This document shows, in pieces, positions 11,901-23,926 of a stretch of DNA of 64,000 nucleotides; the first letter of the stretch is position 1, and every line of letters begins with the position of its first letter. The stretch is from Rotaria macrura (taxonomy: Eukaryota; Rotifera; Eurotatoria; Philodinida; Philodinidae). Location of the stretch: assembly GCA_900239685.1 (NCBI GenBank), contig OENT01000120.1:62001-126000 (forward strand), written 5' to 3'. Position numbers and translations under genes: made by a program. Under the pieces are notes generated by a model that had not been told where the DNA came from, did not search any database, and was given only the letters and a program-made list of their open reading frames with translations.

Positions 11901-14289
11901 AGATACGCGCGCTCAAGAAACATAGTGAGAACAAGAGCTGTTTTGTATCTTTAAGTACCTTAATCGCAGACTTTTTATTGACTAGGCTCTACATCTGTTA
12001 AGTATTTTAATCCAGGATGTAATTTCAAGCATCGTCAATAAAAATTGCTAAAATTGTTGAACGCATGAAGAATAACTGGTGACGATGATTCTTTTTTCAT
12101 TATCCAGATGATTTTTGCTTTGGAAATGCGATGAGTACTAAAACATTGATCATCACCGGATCTTCTTCATGTGCTGACGAGCCACACAGTGAGACTGTCA
12201 CTATTTTATTTTCAATAAATGCATGAACTTCTAGTATTTGCAGATCGATTGTAGCAGCTAACACAGTAGATACAAACTAGAGCACTAGTGGACTGTTGGC
12301 ACTGCCACGAACATACCCTTAATCGTAATCTATGAACTCTGCTAATCTAATAATTGTGTACAGTATCATGGTCATCGAAAAAAAAAGAAGAAGATATCTA
12401 CAATATCTATTGTATTTCGATTTGAAAACTACCCGAGTTCAATTTGAAAAATTCGAAAAATTTTGATTATGACCCACTATAATTAGCAAACAATAACTTC
12501 TGGTGTAATAAGAAATATTATATTTTTCGTTCGTAGGAATCAGCTGGTCATTTAGATATGATGGACGGTTTAATTGTTCAGTTATTAAATGAAAAATGGC
12601 GTACATTTATAAAGTTTAAGTAAGTCTAAAGTATTTTCAAACTCATATCCATTGTTTATTGTGTCCATAGATTTTTCCAACGCATGGCTATATTTGCAAT
12701 CTATTTTGCTATTTGTCTAATGGCATTAATTGTTCGTGGTTATTATCGTGTTCCATCATCGTGTATTGTTCATGAAATAATTGATAAAGAAGAAAACAAA
12801 GTGAAATCCATCATAGCTGATCGTCCTGAATGTAAATGTCATTATACAAATTTTATATGGCAGACAATGCTAACCGATAGTAGTAATTACACAATTATGA
12901 ATAGTACGAAGAGCCACATTCCTAAAAACGATCAATTCGAACCAACAGCACTAGTAAGAATTGAAACAAAAAAACCTCACTGATCTATACTATACTCATG
13001 TGTTATATCATTGAATCTTTCGATTAGGCTCTCAATATTCTTGATGGATTAAGTGCACTTGGTTCTGTTTTTTATCTTCTGAACACTATACGTGAATTTT
13101 CCTATCAACATTTCAAATTAGATTATTTTATCTATGTTAATGATCCAACAAGAGTTCTATTTCTTTTTTCTTGTATATTAACAATAGCAATGGTACCGGC
13201 TAGATTTACTTGTTCTATTTCTCTTGATGACATACTCTGTACTTATGCTATACTTGCTCGAGCACCATATTTTTTCTTTTTTTGCCGGTAATTGAACATA
13301 TTTATTTCTCTGATCACTCGATTGAATATCATTTTCTTTTTAGTGGTTTTCGTTCAACGGGTCCATTTGTTGTTATGATATATACAATGATTCGTGGTGA
13401 TTTATTACGTTTTTGTTTAATATTTTTTGTATTTATGGTTGGATTTTCTCAAGCATTACATGTTTTATTTGTCCGCATTGAATGTGATAATGATTTTACA
13501 ACAGTAATTAAAACATTTTTTCGTATGTTCTGTGTTACACTTCAGCAAATTGCTGATGCATACAAAAATTTTTACTTACATCCTAATACTGGTATTCAAC
13601 TTATTGGAAAAGTAAACAATGGAATTTTTGAAAAAAAAGAACTCACTTTATTTTTCGTAACAACAAAATTCTTTTTTTAGGTGTGTTTTGTAACTTACCT
13701 TGTAACAGCAGCTGTACTTCTTGTTAATATGCTTATCGCTAGTATGTTGTAATTCTTCGTATTCTTTATTGTTGGGATTTCAATGACTATATTTAGTGAT
13801 GGGTAACACATATGCAATGGTAAATGAAAGAAAAAAAGAATGGCTTCGACAATGGGCAAAAATTATGTTAATTGTTGAGCAATCTGTTTCACGACAAGAA
13901 CGTTTAGCACAACAATCGAACTATTCAAAAAAAATGCCCGATGGTTCCAGAATTCTAGTAACAAGACTCATTCAGACTGTATGTATTTTCTTATTCATAT
14001 CAAACTATTAGTAAATTGTGATTGTATATTTAATTTTGTTTTTTGTTTACAGCCGGATGAACGACTTAATATTGAAAATATGCGCGCAGATTATTATCAT
14101 CAACTTCAAAAACATTTAGAACCAGAAAATATCTCAATACAATCAAAAACAAAACCGATTGCACCTAATGCAAATCAGAATTCATCAGCACGAGTTAATG
14201 GTATAGCAAAATCGAAACAAGACGCACTTCGTAATCAACATAAACAAGAAAGTTTTAGTTCATTTGATACAATGGCACCGAAAATTTGA
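8997..14289 (+). CDS. TRPV-type transient receptor potential cation channel
   Basis: Fifteen exons: 8997-9092, 9149-9271, 9333-9432, 9511-9684, 9753-9885, 9938-10148, 10213-10314, 10388-10537, 12537-12619, 12671-12953, 13028-13287, 13344-13611, 13681-13741, 13797-13978, 14053-14289. Phases agree throughout and give 820 residues, normal for TRPV. Cytosolic ankyrin repeats lie at about 160-330 ([29 protein letters not shown]). S1 is near 391-415, then an extracellular loop with NYT and NST glycosylation sites, S2-S4 in 486-575, S5 near 592-612 and S6 from 661 with the hallmark NMLIAMMGNTYA, followed by a TRP-box-like [10 protein letters not shown]. Known: TRPV channels are plasma or ciliary membrane cation channels; invertebrate OSM-9/OCR/Nan/Iav act in sensory cilia. 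The N-terminus MGNTTS fits N-myristoylation. The pore stretch lacks an obvious GMG/GLG filter (see findings). Exact TRPV subfamily is not resolved. Confidence 0.93.
10538..12536 (+). other. 2-kb intron of the TRPV gene
   Basis: The only long intron of this gene, between the last ankyrin-region exon and the pre-S1 exon. Donor GTAAGT, acceptor CGTAG. It contains an (AT)n tract at 10735-10756. No convincing coding on either strand; a 60-codon minus-strand frame at 10901-11083 has no other support. Confidence 0.75.
10735..10756. repeat. (AT)n microsatellite
   Basis: About 11 AT dinucleotides inside the long TRPV intron. Confidence 0.95.
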
Positions 14290-15125
14290 ATGACAAAAGA
14301 AAAGTAGAATATTTATTTTTCAGTTCGACATAAATTTCAGAAAATAAATTTGATATTTGCACGAATGTTTCTATTCCCTATTTACCTGCATGGAAAAATT
14401 ATTTGTAAATTTTCCTATTTTTTATTAATAAAATAAAGTTCATTGAAGTTAATAGGTGTATAGAAAAGAAAAATTAAATTAAATTATAGAAGACCAGAAA
14501 ACATTCTTACGCAGGAATAGATCAAGCTCATACGTGTTCTAAAAACTCGATATATGGATCAGTTAAAATGATTGCATAAGTATGTTGAGATATCCGTTGA
14601 ACTTATTAATCACTTCTAGAAACATCACTATGTTCCTATGAATCGTTTATGAAATAATGCGTTAGTTAACTATTCTGAATATAAGACTAGATCAATACTA
14701 GCGATTATTCGCTACCAATTAAAATGGCTTAGCTTATTGAGTTATGATGCAAGCGTGCTAACTTTCATGCGTACGAGTTTGTTTTCAACCGAAAAAACAA
14801 CGTAGTCTTTCAATATTTTCAAAGACGTAGTATGCTCTCGAAGTATGACTGCAGCTACAAAAACTATACTATCTTGTAATTTCCTCTAACAGAAAAACAA
14901 TATTTCAAATCTCATGATTATATCTGAAATTCAATTTGAGATATTTCACACACTAAACCAATAATCGAACAAATCTGTCTCTGTAAATCAAAATCTAGCG
15001 ACATCTTATTGACGATCTAATAGGGAAAAGTTTTGGTCGTCATGATCTTTGAACGGCTTCATGGATGTTTTTTTTTTCTTCTTTCGGTTTTAGTTGCAAC
15101 TTATCGTCATTAAATAGCATTAATC
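14290..15125. other. Intergenic span between TRPV and WDR31 genes
   Basis: 836 bp: the TRPV 3' UTR and poly(A) signals, then AT-rich sequence with no coding signal, presumably including the WDR31 promoter. No tRNA or repeat seen. Confidence 0.65.
14427..14437 (+). terminator. Poly(A) signals of the TRPV gene
   Basis: Two overlapping AATAAA hexamers (14427-14432 and 14432-14437), about 140 bp after the TRPV stop. Another AATAAA at 14343-14348 is closer to the stop. Confidence 0.6.
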
Positions 15126-17611
15126 ATGAACTTTGGCTATTTATTTGGAAAGAAAAATAAATCGAAATCGTCGAAAAATTCGAATGACAATGATAGGTGA
15201 GCATTAGTACAAATAAATCGACATACATATTCTATTTACTTAATTTTACTCCTGTGAATAGATTCGAAGTCAATGCAAGAAATTCAACGCAAAAAAAAGA
15301 AAAAATACCTGTTCGTGAATCCATTCATACTGATGGTGTGCTAAGTGTCTATCCTGTTGATGGATCAAGTCTATTATCTGGTAGTCAAGATCGAGTATAA
15401 TGAATATTTCTTTTGAAAATTTTAAGTGATCATGGTTAATTATAGACATTAGTTTTATATGATTTTATTAATCAGCGTGTTAGCCGTCGATGGACTGGCC
15501 ATGAACATGATGTTGTGAAAGTCTTATATGGACGCATAGTGAATTTATTTGTGAGCTCATCACGTGATCGAACGATTCAATTTTGGAATCTACAGTCTGA
15601 TTTACCAGTACAAAAATTACTTGGTCATGAACTTGTTGTTACAGCTATTGATTTTAATCCAGGTAGATATTCGTATTAAACTAGATTGTTAATCATCGAA
15701 AATTCATTCGATTATAGAAAATACTATTTTGGTTAGTGGAAGTCGCGATAATAAGGTTATTTTTTGGGATACGAAAACTGGTCAAATATTAAAAACAATT
15801 ATGATCGGAAGGAATTTGGTAGGGTTTTTTTGTTTTGACTTCATTTTTAATAAGTACTCACAAAAAATGATACCCTTCTCATCTTTTAGATTACTGATGC
15901 TAAATGGTCTTACGATGGGACATTCGTAGCCCAAACAGGCGAAGACAAAGAAACCAAGTAAGAACATATGTTGTTTTTCTTTTCGGTTATTTGTCATTTC
16001 ATCCAAGTGAAGTCATTTGGGCAATGTTTTTCCCACATCACACCCATCGTTCTATATTCTTGATTATACTTATTACTTTAACACTTGACTAGATTCACCC
16101 GATGATCGACGAGTTAGAGACGGACATTTTTATTGTTTTATATTTTTTTGAGTTGGCTGTTAAATTGACTTAACCCAGTCTCCATCACACCGTAATGTCA
16201 ACAGAAAGAATTTCATAGATTATCAACGAATGAGCCGAAATTCTTTCTCAAACAAAATCGTAGATCAATGATTCCATTTATTGTGAATCATTGTTTAATA
16301 CTGAGTATTTCTCATCAGGTAGATTTTGTCGTTTTAAGCTATTTTCTCTAATTCTAAAAACTGCAGATTTACAGCAGCGCTAATTGAATCACTATCTGAA
16401 ATAGGACTCTCAAAACCTTATTTCTCGCATTATATTTTAGAGATGAGTCTGATTTTGAACTATATTCAGAGAACGATAATTTTTTTATCACAGCCTAGAT
16501 TATATAAAAATGTGAAACACGATGTACTGTGTCTACTATGTTAGAAAACCAATAGTTGATTGATATATGATCTCTGACGGCCGACACAAGATTTCCTATC
16601 TATGATGTCAACACATAGAACTTATATTTCTACTTGTACACTTCATAAGACATTTTTGAACTTGAGACCATCGATTTCTTTCTGCAAACTTAGTTGTTAC
16701 ATGCTTAAAAAATCGACTAATAACTTATATCAATATGAATTTTGAGAAGGATGTTTGAACATCCATTCACAAACACAAGTAAATGCAGTATTTTACCGAA
16801 TAGTTCTAAATATCTATAGACTGTAAAATGGACGAATATGTCGTCATATTATAGTTTTCCCATAACACGTTATAATGAGTATATGTCACTGTTATTTTTC
16901 TAGAATGTATGATACGCGAAACATGACACAAGTTGTCTCATTTCCAAAAAAACAATACATTCAAACATCATGTGATATCTCAAATGATAATCGTTACTTA
17001 GTAAGTATAAGGAATTAAATTACTTTGTCAATCGATTTTCAATTGTTTTTCTCTATCAATTTATTGATGTCAACAAGTAACGGGTTTAATGGTAGTGGCG
17101 CTGAAATTTCTGTAAGTACTACTAGTTCAACATGTTTCATTTTACATTGTTTCATGAAAGAAATTCTATGTAGTTATGGGACATTAGACAACGTAAATTA
17201 ATATTCGAACACTATGGTCATAGAGCTACAGTGAATAGTGGTCGTTTTATTGATCAATCAGGATCGATGATGATTTCTTGTAGTAATGATGGTCGAGCAA
17301 TTCTTTGGAATGTTCAACAGAATGGTAAAACAAATAGAATTCAATAAAAACATGCTGTAGTTTTATTCGAATATCTAATTTTCTTTTTCTATAGCAATTT
17401 TTGCTGAACTCGAAGTTGGCAATGCCACACCACTGACATCAATAGTTGCAACCAATGCACAAAAGTAAGAAAATAAAATATATCTAGCAAAATAGAAACA
17501 TAGATTATCATATTATTATTTTCGTTTAGTTTTGCTACTGGTGGTCTCAATGGAAAAGTCAGTTTTATTCAACGAGATAATCGTCAGTTACAATTGACCG
17601 ATCAAATATAA
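15126..17611 (+). CDS. WDR31: WD40 repeat protein, WDR31 orthologue
   Basis: Ten exons: 15126-15196, 15262-15394, 15476-15662, 15718-15818, 15890-15957, 16904-17000, 17067-17111, 17174-17324, 17395-17464, 17530-17611, giving 334 residues, near the human length. Repeated WD blades end in SRDRTIQFWN, SGSRDNKVIFWD and CSNDGRAILWN. Diagnostic WDR31 stretches are GHEHDVVKV, then GHELVVTAIDFNP, QTGEDKETKMYDTR and KKQYIQTSCDISNDNRYL followed by SNGFNGSGAEISLWDIRQ, which align without gaps to my recollection of human WDR31. Known: WDR31 is a ciliary protein implicated in intraflagellar transport and BBSome regulation. Intron 6 (17001-17066) reads in frame only with a TG acceptor (see findings). The intron at 15958-16903 is unusually long (946 nt). 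It lies head to tail after the TRPV gene. Confidence 0.88.
17001..17066 (+). other. Non-canonical GT-TG intron in WDR31
   Basis: The donor is a normal GTAAGT and the 3' end is pyrimidine-rich, but the acceptor that keeps the WD40 reading frame ends TTATTG, not AG. The next AG (17076-17077) would give an immediate TAA in the incoming frame. A single T-to-A change at 17065 would make a normal AG. Confidence 0.65.
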
Positions 17612-18060
17612 TTTTGACATTTTCTAGTCTCTTTTCTTTCTTCTTGAATAAAGTCTTGATACTTTCTATCTTAAGGCAACAACAAAAATGAATTATTTTT
17701 CTGTATTATTTTCAATGTAATTTAATAAATATTGATGTGTATTCAACAAAAAAAAACGGTGATGTTTTGTTTTGACGATTCAACTAAGAATTTGAGAAGT
17801 ACATCGAAAATCGATCTAACCTCTGCATATATTATAAAGAATTGAATATGTTGTTTGACAGCTGAAATTTTTAATGAATGAAAAATGACGAAATAAAAAA
17901 GAAGAGAGTGAAATTTAATGATGTTGTCAAACAAAAGTAGGTGGACACCTGAGTTGACAGAAGAAAATGAGAATGACAGTTAAGTGTCAAACGAAGATCA
18001 TTCGAGAGAAATTCGAGTTTTGAACTTGCCAACGTCAGTAGTAATAACAGTGTTACTATA
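17612..18060. other. Short intergenic span, WDR31 to LRR gene
   Basis: 449 bp with the WDR31 poly(A) signal and the presumed promoter of the LRR gene. No other feature seen. Confidence 0.6.
17647..17652 (+). terminator. Poly(A) signal of WDR31
   Basis: AATAAA 36 bp after the WDR31 stop codon. Confidence 0.6.
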
Positions 18061-18912
18061 ATGAATGATATCGTTGGAAGACGTATATATTGTTCTGGTC
18101 GCGATCTTCATACGATTAGTCCAGTGAGTTAATTTTTATTGAAATGCATCAAAATACATTCAATTTTTTCTTCATAGGACATTTTTTCATACTCTGATGT
18201 ATCATATTTAGAATTAAGTCCTACACGTGAAGCTTGTCTCGATTTTAAATTAGTTGAACTACCACGTGCTATAGGCCGTTTAACTGAATTACATTTTCTT
18301 ATATTGGATACAAATGATCTTCGTACGTTGCCGAATGAAATTTGTCAGTTACGTGAATTAATTGTACTTAGCGTAGCAAATAATTCACTAATTGCTTTAC
18401 CCGATGCTATAGGTTATATGCAACATCTTGAAAGTATTCATTTGGCAAATAATCATTTACGTGAACTTCCCCAATCATTTTTTCATCTAAGAAATTTAAC
18501 ATTTCTCGATTTATCAAGTAATAAATTGCGTCAACTATCGGATAATATAGGTCAACTTACTGAATTACGTTCATTAACACTCTATGATAATCGTCTTCGT
18601 CTTTTACCGGATACAATTGTCAAGTTAAAATATTTAACAACACTTTGGGTTGGACAAAATCGTTTACGTACATTGCCACGTACATTAACACAATTAAAAC
18701 AACTCGACTGGGAACATAATTATTTATCAACAATTTTAGATGACAATCCATTAGTAAGTCCACCACTAGAAGTTTGTCGATTAGGCTTTGCTGCTATTGA
18801 TCAATGGCACGAGGAAAACTCATCTGTCGGATTTCTTGCTCTCGATGGAGTACAACAAGGTTATGATGACGAAAATTCAGCACGAAACGATACAACAAGT
18901 CGATATCATTGA
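18061..18912 (+). CDS. Leucine-rich repeat protein (intracellular type)
   Basis: Two exons, 18061-18123 and 18178-18912, joined in phase 0, encode 265 residues. After an N-terminal cap there are about six 23-residue leucine-rich repeats of the form LxxLPxxIxxLxxLxxLxLxxN (for example LRTLPNEICQLRELIVLSVA and LRLLPDTIVKLKYLTTLWVG), spanning about 50-215. A C-terminal cap follows (NPLVSPPLEVCRLGFAAIDQ), then a polar tail. No signal peptide or membrane segment, so it is probably a cytosolic scaffold of the SHOC2/LRRC10/LRRC39-like sort. The specific orthologue is not recognised. The second exon alone begins with a methionine only after several repeats, so the first exon is needed. It is third in the head-to-tail cluster after TRPV and WDR31. 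Confidence 0.85.
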
Positions 18913-19008
18913 CAAGAATCATCGTAGTTTTTTTGTCTAATTGGTTTCAGGACGGACATGTATTATTTTATTAAAAGATGCTTTCCTTTTTCTCGTTTGC
19001 TTTATTTC

Positions 19009-19014
19009 AATAAA
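19009..19014 (+). terminator. Poly(A) signal of the LRR gene
   Basis: AATAAA 97 bp after the LRR stop codon. Confidence 0.5.
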
Positions 19015-22000
19015 CAGTAACACAACAACTTTGAAACAAAAACAAAAGAGGTTTTTTAATTATCATTTTAGTCCAACATCATCTCTCATTAGTCAAGTAC
19101 TAGATAAGCATTTCGTATCATCTCTGAATGTTTAAAACTTTCGTACAGTCTTAACCTTGATCGAACAAATAAATATTGAAAAATTCAACATGAAAATATA
19201 TTTATTTATCTAAAGATATTAATTCGGTTAGGTATATTTGCACAAGAAGGTGTGAAAAATTACAACCATGTTGAATATTTGATTCTTTGGACGAAATTCA
19301 ATCGTCGTCAGAATAGCAAGTAATGTGTCTGCAGTGTGTTTTCCTTCAAGAAACGTTTCACAACCATTGTATGAGGTTATGGGCAAAAATTAAAGTACTA
19401 TTGTAAGAGGCCAAGCATTCCTACTCTGTCAGTTGTTTTTTTGTTTTTATCAATTAATAATTCATACTGTTACATCTCCAATTGATTCTTTTTTAATAGT
19501 TTTGTTCTATATAGATAGTTTCACTATCGAACGAAGTCAGTAAACTGAATATCTCTACAAATATAAAATGGCATAATGTCTTGGTTCATTTTTCTATCGT
19601 ATCTTGTATTGTGTACAAGTGATTCATAAGACAACTCATATGCTACTATCTAGACGAAGACTCATGGAACACAGAACATGTATTAGATTAATGATATAAT
19701 TACTGATTGTCTAACAGTATAGGCAGTACAATTACAGACGGCAACATCTGGATGTATTTAAATATCAATGAACATAAGTAGGATACAACTTCGTCGATGC
19801 AGAAAATTATGTAGGCCTTCAGAATGATTCTCACAATTCATCGAACTCAAAGTCTTGAATCTAGACTCGTCTAAAGTGGAAGTTAAATCGACAGGTTTTA
19901 GTATTGTTTAAAAACTGATACACTGACTACGTTCATCTTAAAATATCTCGCATGATCATTGATTTCATTCTTCTCATTTTTATCAATTATTCTTTATACG
20001 TTTAGTGACAGTTTAAAATTGATTAGAAAGTTGTATATAAGTGATTGCCACTTTCTGGTACGATTGGCACAAAAAAATGAAAGTAGAGCGATGTAATTTT
20101 TGAGTAGTGCATTTTATTATACTTCATGTCCGTACTGCACCGTAAAATTTTTCCAACACTTTATCGAATATGAAGGGAGATAAACATCATACAAATATTT
20201 GATTTTTCTCACTTCTTACGTTGATTATTAAAACCAACAAAATTTGATGAGCGTCTGATACATATATTAAACATGTAAATCAGTGATGCATTCCTGAATG
20301 GAAACCATAAATTTAATGCTCTACCAGATTAAGAGTAAAACTACTTTATAATTTGAAATTCTTGTGTACAGTAGTCAACTTAGAGAATGTTTTCAAAATG
20401 AAAAGAAATTGAATAGTAACTGATACGTGATTCAATTTTTCGTAATATTGGTTAAAATATATTTTGTGAAAAATGACCTTCTACGTTTTTCGTCATATAG
20501 TGTAAATTTCTTCACAATGACAAGAAATAGAAAGCTGAAATTAATACGGACTGGCCTCAGATTATGCTTCTTTTTTGAGAAAATCGGAATTCACAACGGA
20601 TCAAGCTTTCTGGAAACATAGGTACAATAACAAATATATAGAATTATTTTGAATGAGTTACTTTTAATCAGAAATACAAGTTTCCTAACTTTTCCGTTTG
20701 AGCCTTTTCCTGGATCGAATTATAATGTAAACTAAACTTTTGTTGAAAGAAGTTTATGCCATATCTTCCTTTCACTACAAACATTTGGTTCATATATCAC
20801 AAAAAGTTCAATTATAATATTTACTAAAGGATCAGAATAAATGATAAATATTGGACATGAACTAATAGTACTTCTTAACGCCTTGAATCTTTATCTCATT
20901 GAATTAAATAATCAATCAACGATTTATGTATATAATTGCAGCACTATCCAAGAGCTATCAAATTCATAATTAAAGTATTATTTAGTCTTATAAATTTATT
21001 ATGGCATTGAATCAGCTGCACAAGCATCACTTATTCGATTAGTGATCAAAAAATGAGCTTTTTTGTTTATAGCTTTTACACCTCGAAATTTGATCGAAAC
21101 TTCATAAATTAAGTATCAAAATGTTCGCCGTAATACAGTATTTACTCTGATAAAAAAGTAAACAGAGTTTATTGAGGTAAAATACCAATGGACCGATTTA
21201 ACGTCTTATGCGTTCCATCCTTTCTTTTTTGAATTTCAATTCTAGAATGAAAGACGATATTATTTTTGTTATTTTGTTTTTCCATACAATCAACAGTAAT
21301 TTAGTTGAAAAGAACACTTTAAGAAACTAATCTTTTTTGCTAATGTGGAAACTAACTTATGCGACGCATATGCCTATTTGTATGTTTCGTTAATGTATAC
21401 ATACATATCCATGCACGTACGTATAAGAGACAGCAATAAAACATTTAAAAAGTCATACAAACATTTAAACTTAAGATTGTCTTCTTATGAATATTTGTTA
21501 CTTAAAATAGTCAGTTACTTTTCGTTTAATCTGCTCGATAGGAGAAAGAGAATTGAAGATTTTATATAATGTAGGTGGTATTATAGAGTGTTAGAAAAAA
21601 GTAGAAAGACCACTAAGCATATTGAATCACTTTTTTTGAATAATAAAGATCAAAAATGAAATTTTGGCTTTTTAAGGACTTCACTAGTTTTTTCTTCATA
21701 TTGAATAGGTAAAATACGATAAATTACAGGAGTTTTTGAAAATATAGGTATTATAGGTCGAATCTGACCTCAGAATACCGACTGTACAACTCCAGAAATT
21801 AAATCTAGGGCAAAAATTTGAATGAAAGTAAACAAGTTGGTCGCGATATATTTACAGAGTAATTTGGAAAATATCCTTCTGCAAAGTGAGTGAATATACA
21901 TTTTATAGAAAACGATTATATTATCTTATAGAGGAAATAATCATCAAGGCTAAATATGTCTAGGCATTTTTTTACTAATTTAGTTCTTTATCTGTTAGAT

Positions 22001-22810
22001 ACCATCGTTCTCCTTCGATATGTTTGCGCTAGGATATATTTTATATTACAATTTCCTTCTACACAAAAGTGACGGAGTGTATAACATAGTACGTGACAGA
22101 CGAAGAACTCTTGAAGGAAAAAGATTGTTGTAAACGAGAGATATCAATTAGTAGAACATTTAGCGTTGTACAAAACTGAGTGTTCATTATTTTTGTTTCC
22201 TTTTCATTGAGTGTTCAACAAAGTTTATTTTTTAGCAGATCTGACAGTAAAAAGTGATTTTTTCACAATACACGGCTCATAACTCACGAAACGTCAAAGT
22301 TAAAGAACTGAAATTTAGTGTGATAGTGGAACACCCAAAGACTAGAAACACATTAAAAAATTGTCGAAATCGATTAAAGGAAAGAAAAATTAGTAGGCAA
22401 ATATAGCTAAAATCTCGATGGTACTAAAAAGTTGCGATCCACTCATATATTGGTGTGATGGGAAAAGAAAAGTTATCGAGAACAAAACTAATAAAAATGT
22501 AGGTGGATAGAAACGCCGAAAACGGTATTATATTGAAGTAAAAATCCTCTCATTCCCACCATGAATTCAATCTTACATGTTCATTTATATCTCATATGCT
22601 TGTTTTCGATATTTTCCCCTTTCGACTTTTACTTTTCTGTCTTTTTTCATCCATCCTCTATATTAAGACTACTAAATATATTGTATTCAGAGCATTATCA
22701 TATCACAGAACAGACATAATCTGTTGGTAATAACAAATGACATTGGTATACTTGAAATGTACCGAGTGAAAGAAGAGCAACTACCCTGGTCGACAAATCC
22801 AGTGACCTCG

Positions 22811-22961
22811 AATCCGATCCGGGTTTTATCAGAATTCGACGATAACTTATAGAAATCTATGAAAAATTATTCGTATCCAGTAAGATTTTAAATCGAAATC
22901 CCGTTCGTTGGATTCCCAGTTACTTCCGATCGAATTCTGTCAGTATTAAGGGGATCCGATT
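22811..22961. repeat. Imperfect inverted repeat, foldback-like
   Basis: The 10-mer CAGAATTCGA (22830-22839) is exactly reverse-complemented at 22930-22939. The flanks (22811-22823 and 22950-22961) carry a weaker inverted match around GGATCC/CCGATCC. The interior is about 90 bp. The block has more G+C than its surroundings. It could be a decayed miniature inverted-repeat element; no target-site duplication was identified. Confidence 0.4.
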
Positions 22962-23155
22962 GTTCACCTTCGCCCTGTGTATTTATCGAGAGAGAAAAGA
23001 CAATGATAGTAGTGATACAAAGACAATGACATATTGACAATGATGTTCATACTAACTCTCATGAACTACTGTCAGAATGCTACAACAATTCATAACATTT
23101 GTGATCAATTAAATTAAACGCGAAGAACATTTTATGGTTAGAAAAGTTGGTTCGG

Positions 23156-23926
23156 CTAATTATCATAGAATGAATAGAGTATATCTCCAAATGCAATAAC
23201 GGCTTTTGAATAAAAATAGCTATCTCCTGTCTTGATATCCATAAAATTAACCGTGTAAAGACAACTATGATGAAATTTATTCCATATCAAACCAACACTT
23301 TGTTTATCATCATCGTGATTAATTAATACAGAAATATTCACGAAAGCTAATTTGACGTATGAATCGCAAATGCTTCTTTTTCATAGCACATGCAATACCA
23401 GATTCAATGGTACTATTTACTTAAGAAATGATACAATAAGTAGTAGCGTAGTCATGAACGCCGTTATGAGTTTGCCAATCTTAGTGCGGAAAAAGGTTTC
23501 TGGATCAGGCACGTGAATACATTCTTAGTAATATATCACGCCTGATCTAATTCAATATATATTAGTGGAGAAACGACCAATGCCAGACCAGGCTCATGGG
23601 GGTGGAATGCACCGTCTATTTAAAAGAATCCTGGTTATACGAATAATGCACTCCAGTAGCAACACTGAATTGCCGTTGCTATTTCCCAATAGAAGCATGC
23701 AAAGCTTCGAATGGGATGCTTCTGTAACAGAGTGACACGTGTTACAGGTGCCAACGATATCGTTGAAACTTTCACGTCCACTCTACTATTCACTGTTCTC
23801 AACAAATCGTCAAGCATACTCTGTATCGTCATGATTCAATTAACAATCCATACATTTATAATTATTGATAGTTCGTTCTTCCAAATCTACTCACACGTAG
23901 AAACTCTTTGTATATCTTGAACCATG
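23156..23926 (-). pseudogene. Possible unannotated gene or gene relic, minus strand
   Basis: Three segments look like exons. Complement(23895-23926) is preceded by CTAAG and followed by GTGAGT, reading WFKIYKEFLR. Complement(23641-23820) joins it in phase across a 74-nt intron (acceptor GATACAG) and reads SMLDDLLRTVNSRVDVKVS and onward. Complement(23156-23346) begins after AAATTAG, reads FVNISVLINHDDDKQSVGL and ends at a stop in SFYDN. The middle segment is richer in G+C than its surroundings. I could not link the second and third segments in phase, nor find a secure start; an ATG frame at 24316-24032 on the same strand may be an upstream part. No family is recognised. It is placed divergently from the HIT-like gene. 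It may be a real gene, a relic or chance. Confidence 0.3.
23493..23545. repeat. Short inverted repeat
   Basis: GATCAGGCACGTGA and the reverse complement of TCACGCCTGATC differ by about two bases and lie about 25 bp apart. Two more small hairpins follow: arms 23691-23698/23716-23723 and a TGTAAC/GTTACA pair just after. Their role is unknown. Confidence 0.45.

Larger units (their letters stand above)
18913..23155. other. Gene-poor AT-rich span
   Basis: 4.2 kb without a supported gene. Open frames at 18941-19135, 20427-20621 and 21345-21569 are short, A/T-driven and lack splice framing. Near the right end, about 22790-22980 is visibly richer in G+C and holds an imperfect inverted repeat (listed separately). 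Confidence 0.6.

Noticed and set aside
22780..22990. tRNA-like words (TCGAATCC, GTTCGTTGGATTCC)
   Set aside because: No seven-base acceptor stem, D arm or T stem could be paired around them.
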